Shown here in pieces: positions 1-9,293 of a stretch of DNA of 64,000 nt. A program made the translations under genes and the position numbers. The first letter of the stretch is position 1, and each line of letters starts with the position of its first letter. The notes beneath the pieces are model-generated. The model saw only the letters and a list, made by a program, of their open reading frames with translations, made no database searches and was not told the origin of the DNA. Source of the DNA: Chthonobacter albigriseus (GTDB taxonomy: Bacteria; Pseudomonadota; Alphaproteobacteria; Rhizobiales; Pleomorphomonadaceae); the NCBI RefSeq assembly GCF_013839445.1, contig NZ_JACDIT010000002.1:1-64000 (forward strand), written 5' to 3'.

Positions 1-1049
1 TCCCCCCGCGGCACTCGGCCCGGGGGCCGCCCCAAAACCCGCCCCGCCCGCTTGTCATCACGATGGGCGAACCGGCCGGCATCGGCGTCGAGGTGGTCGG
101 TCGCGCGTTCGAGCGTCGGCACGACGCGCAGCTTCCGCCGTTCTACCTCCTTGCCGATCCGGAGTTCGTGTTCTCCCGCCTCGCTCGGGCGCGGATCGGC
201 GTTCCCGTGAAGACGGTGGAGCCCGAGGACGCCGCGGCGTGCTTCGGCGAGGCGCTGCCGGTGGTGGCGATCAACCGCCGGGTCTCCGACCGTCCGGGCC
301 AACCGGACGGGCTGGACGCCGAGGCCGTGGTGGAGGCCATCGAGACGGCCGTCCACCATGTCGCGCTCGGCCAGGCGAGCGGCATGATCACCGCGCCGAT
401 CCAGAAGGCCACGCTCTATTCAGCCGGCTTCGCCTATCCCGGTCACACCGAGTTCCTCGGCGCACTCGCTGCGGACCGTTTCCCGGGTCTCGCCGTCGAG
501 CCGGTGATGATGCTTGCCGGTCCGGACCTTTCCACCGTCCCCGTAACTGTCCACGTGCCGCTCGCCGCCGTGCCGAGACTGCTGACCGCCGAGCGGATCA
601 TCGCGGTCGGTCGCGTGGTGGCGGCCGATCTCGTCCGGCGCTTCGGGCTCCAGAACCCGCGGATCGCGGTCGCCGGCCTCAATCCGCACGCCGGCGAGGA
701 TGGCACGATGGGCCGGGAGGAGATCGAGGTGATCGGCCCGGCCATCGAGGCGCTCCGGGCCGAGGGGATCGCCGTCACCGGGCCGCATCCGGCGGACACG
801 CTGTTCCACGCCCGGGCGCGCGCCGGCTACGACGTCGTGCTCGCCATGTATCACGACCAGGCCCTGATCCCGGTGAAGACGATCGCCTTCGACGAGACCG
901 TCAACGTCACGCTCGGCCTGCCGTTCGTGCGCACCTCGCCGGACCACGGCACCGCCGTCGACATCGCCGGCAAGGGCATCGCCGTCGCCGACAGCATGGT
1001 TGCGGCCATCCTTCTCGCCGACCGGATGGTCCGCGCGGATCGCCGATGA
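1..1049 (+). CDS. pdxA: 4-hydroxythreonine-4-phosphate dehydrogenase PdxA (5' end outside window)
   Basis: PdxA oxidises 4-phosphohydroxy-L-threonine in the DXP-dependent pyridoxal phosphate pathway, as a cytoplasmic metal-dependent dimer. The frame is open to the left edge (first whole codon at base 3) with no start codon before the internal ATG at 63. The residues before that ATG (PLVIT) match the usual family N-terminus, so the true start lies outside the window. Visible signatures are MGEPAGIG near the start, the [10 protein letters not shown] metal-ligand segment, [10 protein letters not shown] and [10 protein letters not shown] near the C-terminus. The stop TGA overlaps the rsmA ATG as ATGA. 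PdxA next to RsmA is the usual alphaproteobacterial order. Confidence 0.95.
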   Translation, partial: PPRHSARGPPQNPPRPLVITMGEPAGIGVEVVGRAFERRHDAQLPPFYLLADPEFVFSRLARARIGVPVKTVEPEDAAACFGEALPVVAINRRVSDRPGQPDGLDAEAVVEAIETAVHHVALGQASGMITAPIQKATLYSAGFAYPGHTEFLGALAADRFPGLAVEPVMMLAGPDLSTVPVTVHVPLAAVPRLLTAERIIAVGRVVAADLVRRFGLQNPRIAVAGLNPHAGEDGTMGREEIEVIGPAIEALRAEGIAVTGPHPADTLFHARARAGYDVVLAMYHDQALIPVKTIAFDETVNVTLGLPFVRTSPDHGTAVDIAGKGIAVADSMVAAILLADRMVRADRR

Positions 1050-1894
1050 ACCAGATCGACGGCCTGCCGCCCCTTCGGGACGTCATCGAGCGGCATGGCC
1101 TTTCCGCGCTGAAGAGCCTCGGCCAGAACTTCCTCCTCGACCTCAACCTCACCTCGCGGATCGCACGGTCGGCCGGTTCGCTGGAGGGGCACACCGTCGT
1201 CGAAATCGGGCCGGGACCGGGCGGGTTGACGCGGGCGCTGCTGGCCAACGGCGCCGCGAAGGTGATCGCCGTGGAACGCGACCGCCGCGCGATCGCCGCG
1301 CTGGCGGAAATCCAGGCGCACTATCCCGGACGGCTCGAGGTGATCGAGGGGGACGCGCTCGCCATCGACACCGCCGCGCTCGGCGAGCAGCCGCTGCGGA
1401 TCGTCGCCAACCTGCCCTACAACATTGCCACGCCGCTGCTGATCGGCTGGCTTTCCCCTGCCACGTGGCCCCCGCGCTGGTCGTCGATGTCCTTGATGTT
1501 CCAGAAGGAAGTCGCCGACCGGATCACCGCGACCGAAGAAGACGACGCCTATGGCCGGCTCGGCGTGCTGGTCGGTTGGCGCTGCCGGGCGACGCAGATG
1601 TTCGACATCTCGCCGAAGGCCTTCGTACCGCCGCCGAAGGTCACGTCCACCGTGGTGCACTTCGAGCCGCGGCAAGAGCCCCTGCCCTGCCGCCTCGCCA
1701 CACTGGAAGCGGTTACGGCTGCCGCCTTCGGACAGCGGCGCAAGATGCTCCGGCAGAGCCTGAAGCCGCTCGGCTTTGATCCGGCGGCGCTCTGCGCAGC
1801 CGCCGACCTCGATCCCACGGTCCGCGCCGAAACCGTTCCCGTCGCGGGGTTCGTCCGGCTTGCCAACGCCCTGGACGCGCTGCGGGGTCAGTGA
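1046..1894 (+). CDS. rsmA: 16S rRNA (adenine1518-N6/adenine1519-N6)-dimethyltransferase RsmA (KsgA)
   Basis: RsmA dimethylates two adjacent adenines in the 3'-terminal helix of 16S rRNA during late 30S assembly. The 282-residue product has the SAM-binding loop [16 protein letters not shown] at about residues 51-66, the catalytic [11 protein letters not shown] motif at about 115-125, and the C-terminal helical domain with the [13 protein letters not shown] segment. Length fits the family. The start is fixed by the ATGA overlap with pdxA and by the typical opening SLGQNFLLD. It is the last + strand gene before a convergent DUF3011 gene. Confidence 0.96.
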   Translation: MNQIDGLPPLRDVIERHGLSALKSLGQNFLLDLNLTSRIARSAGSLEGHTVVEIGPGPGGLTRALLANGAAKVIAVERDRRAIAALAEIQAHYPGRLEVIEGDALAIDTAALGEQPLRIVANLPYNIATPLLIGWLSPATWPPRWSSMSLMFQKEVADRITATEEDDAYGRLGVLVGWRCRATQMFDISPKAFVPPPKVTSTVVHFEPRQEPLPCRLATLEAVTAAAFGQRRKMLRQSLKPLGFDPAALCAAADLDPTVRAETVPVAGFVRLANALDALRGQ

Positions 1895-2133
1895 CGCCGC
1901 GGCGCGGCCAAAGCTCCATCGAGCAGAACCGACCTTCTCCGATCGGTGTCGGTCCATGCCCCGAGCGCGACGCCGCAGTCGGCCAAAATCGGGGAGCCCG
2001 AAGGGTTTGTCAGGTTCATCCGCCCGGGTTTGTCGCTGTTCTTGCTCGACCGGACGGTCGAGCTGCGAACAGCTCCTGCCCGGATCGGCGAACCTGGCAA
2101 ACGCAGAGGGGTCAGGACTTTGTGAGGTCGGTA
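1895..2133. other. Convergent intergenic region rsmA / DUF3011 gene
   Basis: About 240 bases between two genes that point at each other. I see no credible gene, no hairpin followed by a T-run, and no RNA signature. The overlapping frames here are GC-rich shadows. Confidence 0.4.
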
Positions 2134-2877
2134 TCAGTTGGTGCCGAAACGGGTGACCTGATCGCCGCTGGTGCGGCAGGTGTAGCGGACGCGCCGATCG
2201 CCGGGCCGGAACCGGGCGACGATCTCGCCACTGACGCGGTAGCTGCGCCGGTCGATCCGGTCGACGTCGACTACCGTGTTGCTGCGGATCCGGGTCGCGC
2301 CGCGCTGCTTCATGTCGTAGGCCGCGTAGGCCTTGCAGAGCTTGGCGGCGTCGACCGAGGGTCGGTCTCCGGGCACGCGGTCGTTCTTGTCGATCAGCGC
2401 CGCGGCAGCGCCCACGATGGCCAGCAGCGCCAGCAGGCCGAGGGTGTCGTCGCCTGAGAATTCGGAGCCCGGCCGGTACTCCTCGTCCGGATACGGCGGG
2501 CGGTACTCCTCGTCGGGATACTGCGGGCGATAGTCCTCGTCCGGATAGGGCGGGCGGAAGCCGTACTCCGGGTCGGGGCGTGGCGGCCGGTAGCCGCCGA
2601 TCTCGACGGCGAACACGCCGCGGCAGCCCCTGTCGACCCAGATCCGATCGTCGGTCACACCCCAGGAGACGCGATAGCGGCACGGCGCATCGCTGACCTG
2701 GCGGATCAGTTCGACGCTGCGGATACCCGGCACGTAGCAGGTGTTGTACCGGCTGTCGCGCGAGGCGCAGCTGACTTCACGGGTCTCGGCGACCGCCGGA
2801 ACGGCGCCGAGCGGCACCGAGGCCAGCGCCACGGAAGCGGCGACCAGCCACGAAACGGGTTTGCAAGCCAACGGCAT
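2134..2877 (-). CDS. Secreted DUF3011 protein with tandem YPDE repeats
   Basis: The 247-residue product has a signal peptide (about residues 1-30, ending AVPAVAE). A DUF3011-like segment follows (about 33-90) with paired cysteines and the WVDRGCRGVF motif. Next comes a Pro/Tyr/Asp/Glu-rich stretch with three copies of YPDE(D/E)YRP, then a hydrophobic helix (about 145-162, LGLLALLAIVGAAAALI) and a C-terminal domain with a Cys pair. DUF3011 has no settled function. The architecture suggests a periplasmic or surface-associated protein held by the internal helix. It lies 62 bases downstream of gmk on the same strand, with a small dyad (CCACC/GGTGG) before its start. A read-through transcript from yicC-gmk is possible. 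Confidence 0.8.
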   Translation of the reverse strand: MPLACKPVSWLVAASVALASVPLGAVPAVAETREVSCASRDSRYNTCYVPGIRSVELIRQVSDAPCRYRVSWGVTDDRIWVDRGCRGVFAVEIGGYRPPRPDPEYGFRPPYPDEDYRPQYPDEEYRPPYPDEEYRPGSEFSGDDTLGLLALLAIVGAAAALIDKNDRVPGDRPSVDAAKLCKAYAAYDMKQRGATRIRSNTVVDVDRIDRRSYRVSGEIVARFRPGDRRVRYTCRTSGDQVTRFGTN

Positions 2878-2939
2878 CTCGAGCTCCCCACCAAGGTGGA
2901 GCCATCCTAGGCCTGAGCTCGGCCGTTTTCAAAGCCAGA

Positions 2940-3596
2940 CTAGTCCAGGAGGCGGGTGACGAAGGTGTCGACGCCGGCAGCGATGCGCTCGCGCTTCTTG
3001 CGCTCGGCACGCAGGATCGCCTGGAGGTCGGCGAAGGCGCCCTGCAGGTCGTCGTTGACGACGATGTAGTCGAAGTTCGGCCACTGCAGGATCTCGGTGC
3101 GGGCGTTCTTCAGCCGTTTCTCGATCACCTCGGGCGCGTCCTCGGCGCGCCGCATCAGCCGCGCCTTCAACTCGGCCATGGTCGGCGGGAGGATGAAGAT
3201 GGAAACCACGTCCTCGGGCATCTTGTCGCGCAACTGGGCGGCGCCCTGCCAGTCGATGTCGAACAGCACGTCGCGGCCGCCGGCGAGCGCCCGCTCCACC
3301 GGGGGGCGGGGCGTGGCGTAGAGGTTGCCGTGCACCTCCGCCCATTCCAGCAGTTCGCCGGCCTCGCGCATGCCGTGGAAGCGCGTCTTGTCGATGAAAT
3401 GGTAGTGGACGCCGTCGACCTCGCTGGTGCGGCGGTCGCGGGTGGTCACCGAGACGGACATGGTGATGTCGCGGTCGGTGTCGAGCAGCAGGCGCGAGAG
3501 CGTGCCCTTGCCGGCGCCGGAGGGCGACGAGATGACGAGCATGACGCCACGCCGCGCCATCGTCACCCGGTTGATGGACCCTTCGGAAGCGCTCAT
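2940..3596 (-). CDS. gmk: Guanylate kinase
   Basis: Gmk phosphorylates GMP to GDP with ATP. The 218-residue protein carries the P-loop [10 protein letters not shown] at about residues 23-32, the GMP-binding region with [14 protein letters not shown], the DIDWQGA motif and a C-terminal lid and helix. ATG at 3596 follows AGGAGG at about 11 bases; a second Met (MARRGV) twelve residues in is also possible. It sits 21 bases after yicC, the common alphaproteobacterial arrangement. Confidence 0.96.
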   Translation of the reverse strand: MSASEGSINRVTMARRGVMLVISSPSGAGKGTLSRLLLDTDRDITMSVSVTTRDRRTSEVDGVHYHFIDKTRFHGMREAGELLEWAEVHGNLYATPRPPVERALAGGRDVLFDIDWQGAAQLRDKMPEDVVSIFILPPTMAELKARLMRRAEDAPEVIEKRLKNARTEILQWPNFDYIVVNDDLQGAFADLQAILRAERKKRERIAAGVDTFVTRLLD

Positions 3597-3617
3597 GGCA
3601 GGATCGACCTCCTGGGC

Positions 3618-4502
3618 TCACTCGACATTCTGGACCTGCTCCTTGAACTGATCGACCACCGCTTTCAGCGACAGGCCGATCCGGGTCAGCTCCGTGTCGT
3701 TCGACTTTGAGCAGAGAGTGTTGGATTCCCGGTTAAATTCCTGGGCAAGAAAATCCAGCCGTCGGCCGACCGCAACCTCCGTCGCCATCAGCTCGCGCGC
3801 CTGGGCGATGTGCGCCTTCAGGCGGTCGAGCTCCTCCTTGACGTCGGCCTTGGTGGCGATCAGCGCCGCTTCCTGGTGCAGCCGGACGACGTCGAGGTCC
3901 TCGCGGACGAGCAACAGCGCCAACTGCTCCTCGAGGCGGGCGCGGATCGCTTCGGGCGTGCGGGCCGGCAGTGCCTCCGCGGCGTCGACCAGCCGCTCAA
4001 TCTCGTCGACCTGGGCGGCGAGGATGCGGGACAGCGCGGCGCCCTCGGCCCTGCGGGCGGCGACGAAGTCCTCCAGCACGGCATCGAAGGCCTTGGCGAG
4101 CGCCGTCTCCAGCGCCTTCTGTCGCGTCTCGTCGGCGACGGCATCGACCGCTTCGACGACACCCTTGACGGCGAGCAGCCCGTCGATCGAGGCAGGCTGC
4201 AGGCCCGGCGTTTCGGCGTAGCGGCGGGCGGTCTCCACCAGGAGGTCGAGAAGCTGGTGGTTGACGTGGAAACCCTGCTCGGCGGTCTCGCGCGATAGGG
4301 TCAGGTTGGCGGTCACCGAGCCGCGACCGAGTCGCTCGCCGGCGCGGGCCCGCGCCTTCATCTCCACGGCGTCGAAGCCGGGCGGCACGCGGAAGCGCAG
4401 GTCGAGGCCGCGGCCGTTGACGGAGCGGATCTCCCAGGCGAAGCGATGGCCTTCGGCGGAGCCGTCGCGCCGGGCGAACCCGGTCATGCTGGTCAGGGCC
4501 AT
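3618..4502 (-). CDS. YicC family endoribonuclease
   Basis: YicC proteins are now recognised as endoribonucleases; their cellular targets here are unknown. The 294-residue product begins with the family opening [13 protein letters not shown] and ends with the conserved block [14 protein letters not shown] followed by a helix rich in Lys and Glu. Length matches the family. I chose the ATG at 4502 because the 19 residues upstream (Pro/Gly-rich) lack family character. It heads a - strand unit with gmk and is divergent from pyrB. Confidence 0.9.
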   Translation of the reverse strand: MALTSMTGFARRDGSAEGHRFAWEIRSVNGRGLDLRFRVPPGFDAVEMKARARAGERLGRGSVTANLTLSRETAEQGFHVNHQLLDLLVETARRYAETPGLQPASIDGLLAVKGVVEAVDAVADETRQKALETALAKAFDAVLEDFVAARRAEGAALSRILAAQVDEIERLVDAAEALPARTPEAIRARLEEQLALLLVREDLDVVRLHQEAALIATKADVKEELDRLKAHIAQARELMATEVAVGRRLDFLAQEFNRESNTLCSKSNDTELTRIGLSLKAVVDQFKEQVQNVE

Positions 4503-4676
4503 GGGCGCTCGATCCTGGTCTGGGGGCAGGCCTGCGGGCCCGGGCGATCCATGTGCCACAGGGGCCGGGGGCGCACAACCCTGACCGGAGCGGCGGGCCC
4601 GGCGGAGCGAAAATCCGGGGGAACGGCCCCCGCGCGCCCTTGTCCCGCCGGGCTTTCCGCCGTATCAGCGGGGCTC

Positions 4677-5645
4677 ATGACCACCACCGTCAACCCCTAC
4701 GGCTTCCGCCGCCCGCACCTGCTCGGGATCGAGGGGCTTTCCAAGCCGGAAATCGTCGATCTGCTCGACCGCGCCGAGGCCAACGTCGCGGTCAGCCGGC
4801 AGGCCAACAAGAAGCGCGACGGCCTTCGCGGCCGCACGCAGATCAACCTCTTCTTCGAGGCCTCGACGCGGACGCAGTCGTCCTTCGAGCTCGCCGGCAA
4901 GCGGCTCGGCGCCGACGTCATGAACATGTCCGTCGCCTCGTCCTCGGTGAAGAAGGGCGAGACGCTGATCGACACCGCCGTCACGCTCAACGCGATGAAC
5001 CCGGACGTGATCGTGGTGCGCCACCACGCCTCCGGCGCCGTCGCGCTGCTGGCGCAGAAGGTCGATTGCTCGGTGATCAACGCCGGCGACGGGGCGCACG
5101 AGCACCCGACGCAGGCGCTGCTCGACGCGCTCACCATCCGCCGGCACAAGGGGCGGATCGAGCGGCTGACGGTCGCCATCTGCGGTGACATCCTGCACAG
5201 CCGCGTGGCGCGGTCCAACATCCTGCTGTTGACGGCGCTCGACGCCCGGGTGCGGTTGGTCGGGCCGACGACGCTGATCCCGCAGGCGTTCCGCGACATG
5301 GGCCTGGAGGTCACCACCTCCATGAAGGACGGCCTGAAGGACGCCGACATCGTCATGATGCTGCGCCTGCAGCGCGAGCGGATGAACGGGTCGCTGGTAC
5401 CGTCCGTAAGGGAGTACTTCCGCTACTACGGACTCGACGCGGAGAAGCTCGCCTACGCCCGGCCCGACGCGCTGGTGATGCATCCCGGCCCGATGAACCG
5501 CGGCGTGGAGATCGACCCGGCGGTCGCGGATGGTCCGCAGAGCCTGATCCGCGAGCAGGTGGAGATGGGCGTTGCGGTGCGCATAGCGGTCCTGGAGGCC
5601 GTCACCGGCAACCGCAACGCATCGGCCGTGGAGTCCGCGCCATGA
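4677..5645 (+). CDS. pyrB: Aspartate carbamoyltransferase catalytic chain
   Basis: PyrB condenses carbamoyl phosphate with aspartate, the committed step of pyrimidine synthesis. The 322-residue product has the carbamoyl-phosphate loop [13 protein letters not shown] at about residues 59-71, [12 protein letters not shown] at about 142-153, [12 protein letters not shown] and [15 protein letters not shown] at 4677 is chosen because upstream residues in frame are low-complexity. The stop overlaps the downstream pyrC-like ATG (ATGA), so the two are probably translated together. No pyrI is present, fitting the bacterial class whose catalytic chain works with a dihydroorotase-like partner. Confidence 0.97.
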   Translation: MTTTVNPYGFRRPHLLGIEGLSKPEIVDLLDRAEANVAVSRQANKKRDGLRGRTQINLFFEASTRTQSSFELAGKRLGADVMNMSVASSSVKKGETLIDTAVTLNAMNPDVIVVRHHASGAVALLAQKVDCSVINAGDGAHEHPTQALLDALTIRRHKGRIERLTVAICGDILHSRVARSNILLLTALDARVRLVGPTTLIPQAFRDMGLEVTTSMKDGLKDADIVMMLRLQRERMNGSLVPSVREYFRYYGLDAEKLAYARPDALVMHPGPMNRGVEIDPAVADGPQSLIREQVEMGVAVRIAVLEAVTGNRNASAVESAP

Positions 5646-6958
5646 ACCCCACGCGACGCACCGCCGACGAGCGCCCGCTCGTCCTCGACCGCGCCCGCGT
5701 GGTGGATCCCTCGCGCGGTCTCGACGCGCTCGGCGCGGTGATCGTCACCGGCGGGGTGATCCGCGCGGCGGGTCCGGAGGCGCTCAACCAGGGACGTCCG
5801 GACGGCGCCGAGGTGATCGACTGCAGCGGCCTCGTCGTCGCGCCCGGGCTCGTCGACATGCGCGTCTTCGTCGGCGAACCCGGCTACGATCACCGCGAGA
5901 CCTTCGCGTCGGCGAGCCGGGCCGCCGCTTCGGGCGGTGTGACGACCATCGTCACCATGCCGGACACCAACCCGCTGATCGACGAGCCGGCGCTGGTCGA
6001 CTACGTGCTCCGCCGCGCCCGCGATACGGCCGTGGTGCGCGTGCACCCGATGGCAGCGCTCACCAAGGGCCAGGCCGGCGCGGAGATGACCGAGTTCGGC
6101 CTCCTCAAGGAAGCCGGCGCGATCGGCTTCACCTCCGGCCGCTCGGTGGTCACCAACGCCATGGTGCTGCGCCGGGCGCTCACCTATGCGCGCGACTTCG
6201 ACGGCCTCGTCTGCCACCTGCCGCTCGATCCGGACCTTGCCGGCAGCGGCGTGATGAACGAGGGCGACACCTCCGTCCGGCTCGGCCTCACCGGCATCCC
6301 GGCCGAAGCGGAGAGCGTGATGCTCGCGCGCGATCTCCGGCTCGCCCGGCTGGCCGGCGGGCGCTACCACGCCTCGGCGGTGTCCACGGCGGAAGCGGCG
6401 AGCCTGATGGCGTGGGCCAAGGACCAGGGCATCCAGGCGACCTCTGCCGTGCCGATCACCCACCTCACGCTCAACGAGATCGACGTCGGCGCCTACCGCA
6501 CCTTCTTCAAGATGTCGCCGCCGCTGCGCCGGGAGGACGACCGGCTCGCCCTCGTCAAGGCGCTCGCCGACGGCGCGATCGACGTGATCGTCTCCAACCA
6601 CGATCCGCAGGACGTGGAGACCAAGCGCCAGCCCTTCGCGGAAGCCGCCGACGGCGCGATCGCGGTGGAGACGCTGCTTTCCGCCGGGCTCAGGCTGGTG
6701 CACGCCGGCGACCTCCCGCTGCTGCGGCTCTTCGAGGCCACGGCCACCCGCCCGGCCCGCCTCGTCGGGCTCGACGCCGGAACGCTTTCGCCGGGCGCGC
6801 CGGCCGACATCGTGGTGTTCGACCCCGAGGAGCCCTGGGTGCTCAGCGAAGCCGACGTCGTTTCCCGCTCCAAGAACACGCCCTATGAGGGGGCGCGGTT
6901 CAGCGGCCGGGTGCGGCGCACGCTGGTCGGCGGACGCACGGTGTACGTGGGGTCATGA
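5642..6958 (+). CDS. pyrC: Dihydroorotase-like PyrC (probable non-catalytic ATCase partner)
   Basis: The 438-residue protein has the amidohydrolase fold of type I dihydroorotase ([61 protein letters not shown]). The metal site is degenerate: the usual DxHxH is D72-M-R74-V-F76, the HVST-type histidine is A246, and the TDHAPH aspartate motif reads SNHDPQ with Asn319. H192 remains. Such proteins, like PyrC' next to PyrB in Pseudomonas, are known as inactive subunits needed for aspartate transcarbamoylase assembly. The coupled start supports the same job here. A catalytic dihydroorotase should then be encoded elsewhere. Certain of family, fairly sure of inactivity. Confidence 0.92.
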   Translation: MNPTRRTADERPLVLDRARVVDPSRGLDALGAVIVTGGVIRAAGPEALNQGRPDGAEVIDCSGLVVAPGLVDMRVFVGEPGYDHRETFASASRAAASGGVTTIVTMPDTNPLIDEPALVDYVLRRARDTAVVRVHPMAALTKGQAGAEMTEFGLLKEAGAIGFTSGRSVVTNAMVLRRALTYARDFDGLVCHLPLDPDLAGSGVMNEGDTSVRLGLTGIPAEAESVMLARDLRLARLAGGRYHASAVSTAEAASLMAWAKDQGIQATSAVPITHLTLNEIDVGAYRTFFKMSPPLRREDDRLALVKALADGAIDVIVSNHDPQDVETKRQPFAEAADGAIAVETLLSAGLRLVHAGDLPLLRLFEATATRPARLVGLDAGTLSPGAPADIVVFDPEEPWVLSEADVVSRSKNTPYEGARFSGRVRRTLVGGRTVYVGS

Positions 6959-7048
6959 CGATGGATGCAATCCCGCTCAGATGACGCGGCAACGCCATGC
7001 TGCTACGTTTTGCGTCATCGGGCTGAACTTGGAACGGATCACGCCGCC

Positions 7049-7645
7049 TTGTCCCAGTGGCTCCCGCTCATCGCCGCCGTCACCCTGGGCTACCTCCTGG
7101 GGTCGATCCCGTTCGGCCTGATCCTTACGCGCTGGGCCGGGCTCGGCGACGTCCGGTCGATCGGTTCCGGCAACATCGGCGCGACCAACGTGCTGCGCAC
7201 CGGTCGCAAGGGGCTCGCCGCCGCGACGCTGCTCGGCGATGCGCTGAAGGGCACCGCGGCGGTGCTTCTGGCGGGCGCCCTCATCGGCCCCGACTATGCC
7301 GTCGCCGCCGGTCTCGGCGCCTTCCTCGGCCATCTCTTCCCGGTCTGGCTGGGCTTCAAGGGCGGCAAGGGCGTCGCCACCTACATCGGCATCCTGCTCG
7401 GGCTCTACCCGCTCGGCGTGCTGGTGTTCGCAGCGGTCTGGATCGGCATGGCCTTCGTGTTCCGCTACTCCTCGCTCGCCGCTCTCACCGCCACGGCGGT
7501 GATGCCGCCGGCGCTCTGGCTGTTCGGCCGGCCGGACCTTGGGGTGCTCTTCCTCATCCTCTCGGCGCTGGTCTGGGCCAAGCACCACGGCAACATCCGC
7601 AAGCTCCTTTCCGGCACCGAGAGCAAGATCGGCAAGAAGACATGA
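7049..7645 (+). CDS. plsY: Glycerol-3-phosphate acyltransferase PlsY
   Basis: PlsY transfers the acyl group from acyl-phosphate to glycerol-3-phosphate at the inner membrane, the first acylation of phospholipid synthesis. The 198-residue product is nearly all membrane segments and shows the three PlsY motifs: GSIPFGLI with [33 protein letters not shown], and [20 protein letters not shown] near the end. I prefer the TTG at 7049 ([11 protein letters not shown]) because it gives family length; an upstream ATG at 6965 would add 28 residues with no family character. The stop overlaps the dprA ATG. Confidence 0.92.
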   Translation: MSQWLPLIAAVTLGYLLGSIPFGLILTRWAGLGDVRSIGSGNIGATNVLRTGRKGLAAATLLGDALKGTAAVLLAGALIGPDYAVAAGLGAFLGHLFPVWLGFKGGKGVATYIGILLGLYPLGVLVFAAVWIGMAFVFRYSSLAALTATAVMPPALWLFGRPDLGVLFLILSALVWAKHHGNIRKLLSGTESKIGKKT

Positions 7646-8775
7646 ACGGACCATCGGCATCCGGCGGAGTGCGGTTGTCGATGGACCAGAAGATATCCTG
7701 GCTGCGCCTGATCCGTGCGGAAAATGTCGGGCCGGCCACCTTCCGGGCGATGGTCAACCACTACGGATCGGCGGCCGACGCGCTGGAGGCCCTGCCCCAG
7801 TTCGCCCGGCGGGGCGGCGCACGCCCGCCCCGCATTCCGACCGTTGAGGAAGCCGAGGCCGAACTCGCCCTGACGGAGCGCGCCGGCGCGACGCTGGTCG
7901 CGCTCGGCGAGCCCGCCTACCCGCCCCGGCTGAGGGAGATCGCCGCAGCGCCGCCCCTCGTCACCGTGCGCGGCAACCTCGACATCCTCACGCGGCCTAT
8001 GGTGGCGATCGTGGGATCGCGCAACGCGTCGATCGCCGGCTCCAAGATCGCAGAGCGGATCGCGCGGGGGCTTGGCGAACAGGGCTACGTGGTGGTGTCG
8101 GGACTTGCGCGCGGCATCGACGCCGCAGCCCATCGGGCATCGCTCGCCAGCGGCACCGTCGCCGTTATCGCGGGCGGCATCGACCACGTCTATCCGGAGG
8201 AGCACGGCCCGCTCAGCGCCGCGATCTCCGGCGGGGGCGGCGCCGTGCTCACGGAGATGCCGTTCGGCTGGATCCCGCGGGCGCAGGACTTTCCGCGCCG
8301 GAACCGGCTCGTCTCCGGCCTCGCGCTCGGCGTCGTGGTGGTCGAGGCCGCCTCCCGGTCCGGCACGTTGCATACGGCGCGCTTCGCCCTGGAGCAGAAC
8401 CGCGAAGTGTTCGCCGTGCCGGGCTCGCCGCTCGACGCCCGGGCCGACGGGACGAACGACCTGATCCGGCGCGGCGCGACGCTGGTGCGCCACGCCGACG
8501 ACGTGGTCGAGGTGCTCGATCCGCTGATCCGGACGCTGCCGTTTCCCAAAACCGAGGCCAACGATCCGACCCATGATGATCGACCACCGCAGATGGTCGA
8601 CGCGGGTGCAGTCCGCACGGTGCTTGCCGCGCTCGGCCCGGTCCCCACGGCGATCGACGACATCGTGCTCCACACCGGACTGCAGGCCCGGGTGGTTGCA
8701 GCCGTCGTGCTCGACCTGGAGCTTGAAGGACGGATCGAGCGGCATGGCGGCCAGCTCATTTCGTTGATCAGCTGA
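7642..8775 (+). CDS. dprA: DNA-processing protein DprA
   Basis: DprA binds incoming single-stranded DNA and loads RecA in transformation; it is widespread even in species not known to be transformable. The 377-residue product has an N-terminal SAM-like helical region, the Rossmann core with [17 protein letters not shown] (about residues 114-130), [23 protein letters not shown] and [12 protein letters not shown], and a C-terminal winged-helix domain. The start overlaps the plsY stop (ATGA). comEC lies about 19 kb away, so two competence-type genes are in the window. Confidence 0.95.
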   Translation: MNGPSASGGVRLSMDQKISWLRLIRAENVGPATFRAMVNHYGSAADALEALPQFARRGGARPPRIPTVEEAEAELALTERAGATLVALGEPAYPPRLREIAAAPPLVTVRGNLDILTRPMVAIVGSRNASIAGSKIAERIARGLGEQGYVVVSGLARGIDAAAHRASLASGTVAVIAGGIDHVYPEEHGPLSAAISGGGGAVLTEMPFGWIPRAQDFPRRNRLVSGLALGVVVVEAASRSGTLHTARFALEQNREVFAVPGSPLDARADGTNDLIRRGATLVRHADDVVEVLDPLIRTLPFPKTEANDPTHDDRPPQMVDAGAVRTVLAALGPVPTAIDDIVLHTGLQARVVAAVVLDLELEGRIERHGGQLISLIS

Positions 8776-8782
8776 GCGGCCG

Positions 8783-9025
8783 TCAGTTCCTCTGGCGGGG
8801 CGCGCGCATGCCGATGGCCGACGGTTGGATGCCCACGCTTGCGGAGGTTCGAGCGTTCTCCGCTTCCTCCCGCGCCATCTCCAGGAGGTAGCTGAGCAAC
8901 TTGTGGCCGCCGACTTCGGCCATGCGCGCCAGCTCCTGGCACATCCTCTCGATGTACTCCAGGCGCTCACGTTGCGCGTCGGTCACAGGCACCTTTTCCC
9001 CGCCCATCGGTCGCCCCGTCCCCAT
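8783..9025 (-). CDS. Small helical hypothetical protein
   Basis: An 80-residue, mostly helical, charged protein (TDAQRERLEYIERMCQEL followed by MAEVGGHKLLSYLLEMAREEA) with a flexible basic C-terminus. The pattern resembles short conserved hypothetical proteins common in Rhizobiales, but I cannot name a function. It is convergent with dprA, whose stop is 7 bases away. Starts at Met7 (MGGEKVPV) or the GTG just after it are also possible. No membrane segment and no cysteine pair. Confidence 0.6.
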   Translation of the reverse strand: MGTGRPMGGEKVPVTDAQRERLEYIERMCQELARMAEVGGHKLLSYLLEMAREEAENARTSASVGIQPSAIGMRAPRQRN

Positions 9026-9180
9026 TCGTTGGCAGCTTCACCAGCAATAATTGAACTTTGAGGATAGCTCCACTGCTCTGCCTAAACTTCAGGTTGATTT
9101 ATGTCGCTATAGGTGTCAACGGGCATTGTTACATCTTTTTAGTGTACCTCGGTCGCGAGTGGCCAAAAGACGGGCATGAC

Positions 9181-9209
9181 TTGACCCGCGGCCCCGATCT
9201 CTCCATAGG
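9181..9209 (+). promoter_or_regulatory. Candidate sigma-70 promoter of topA
   Basis: TTGACC (9181-9186), a 17-base spacer and CATAGG (9204-9209) lie about 85 bases upstream of the topA ATG. The -35 match is good and the -10 poor. The 9026-9180 stretch before it is AT-richer than its surroundings and holds no convincing gene. Confidence 0.35.
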
Positions 9210-9293
9210 GGGTTGGACGCCGACGAAGAGGCCTTCGTCTGCTCTCCTGCGCTTGCGGCCGATCCGCCTTTTCCGAACGAGTGACCAGACCCG

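Noticed and set aside
1891-2457. 188-codon frame over the rsmA 3' gap and the DUF3011 gene
   Set aside because: No domain, overlaps the better-supported DUF3011 frame on the other strand.
851-2683. 610-codon open frame antisense to pdxA and rsmA
   Set aside because: Both + strand genes are certain and the frame has no recognisable motif.
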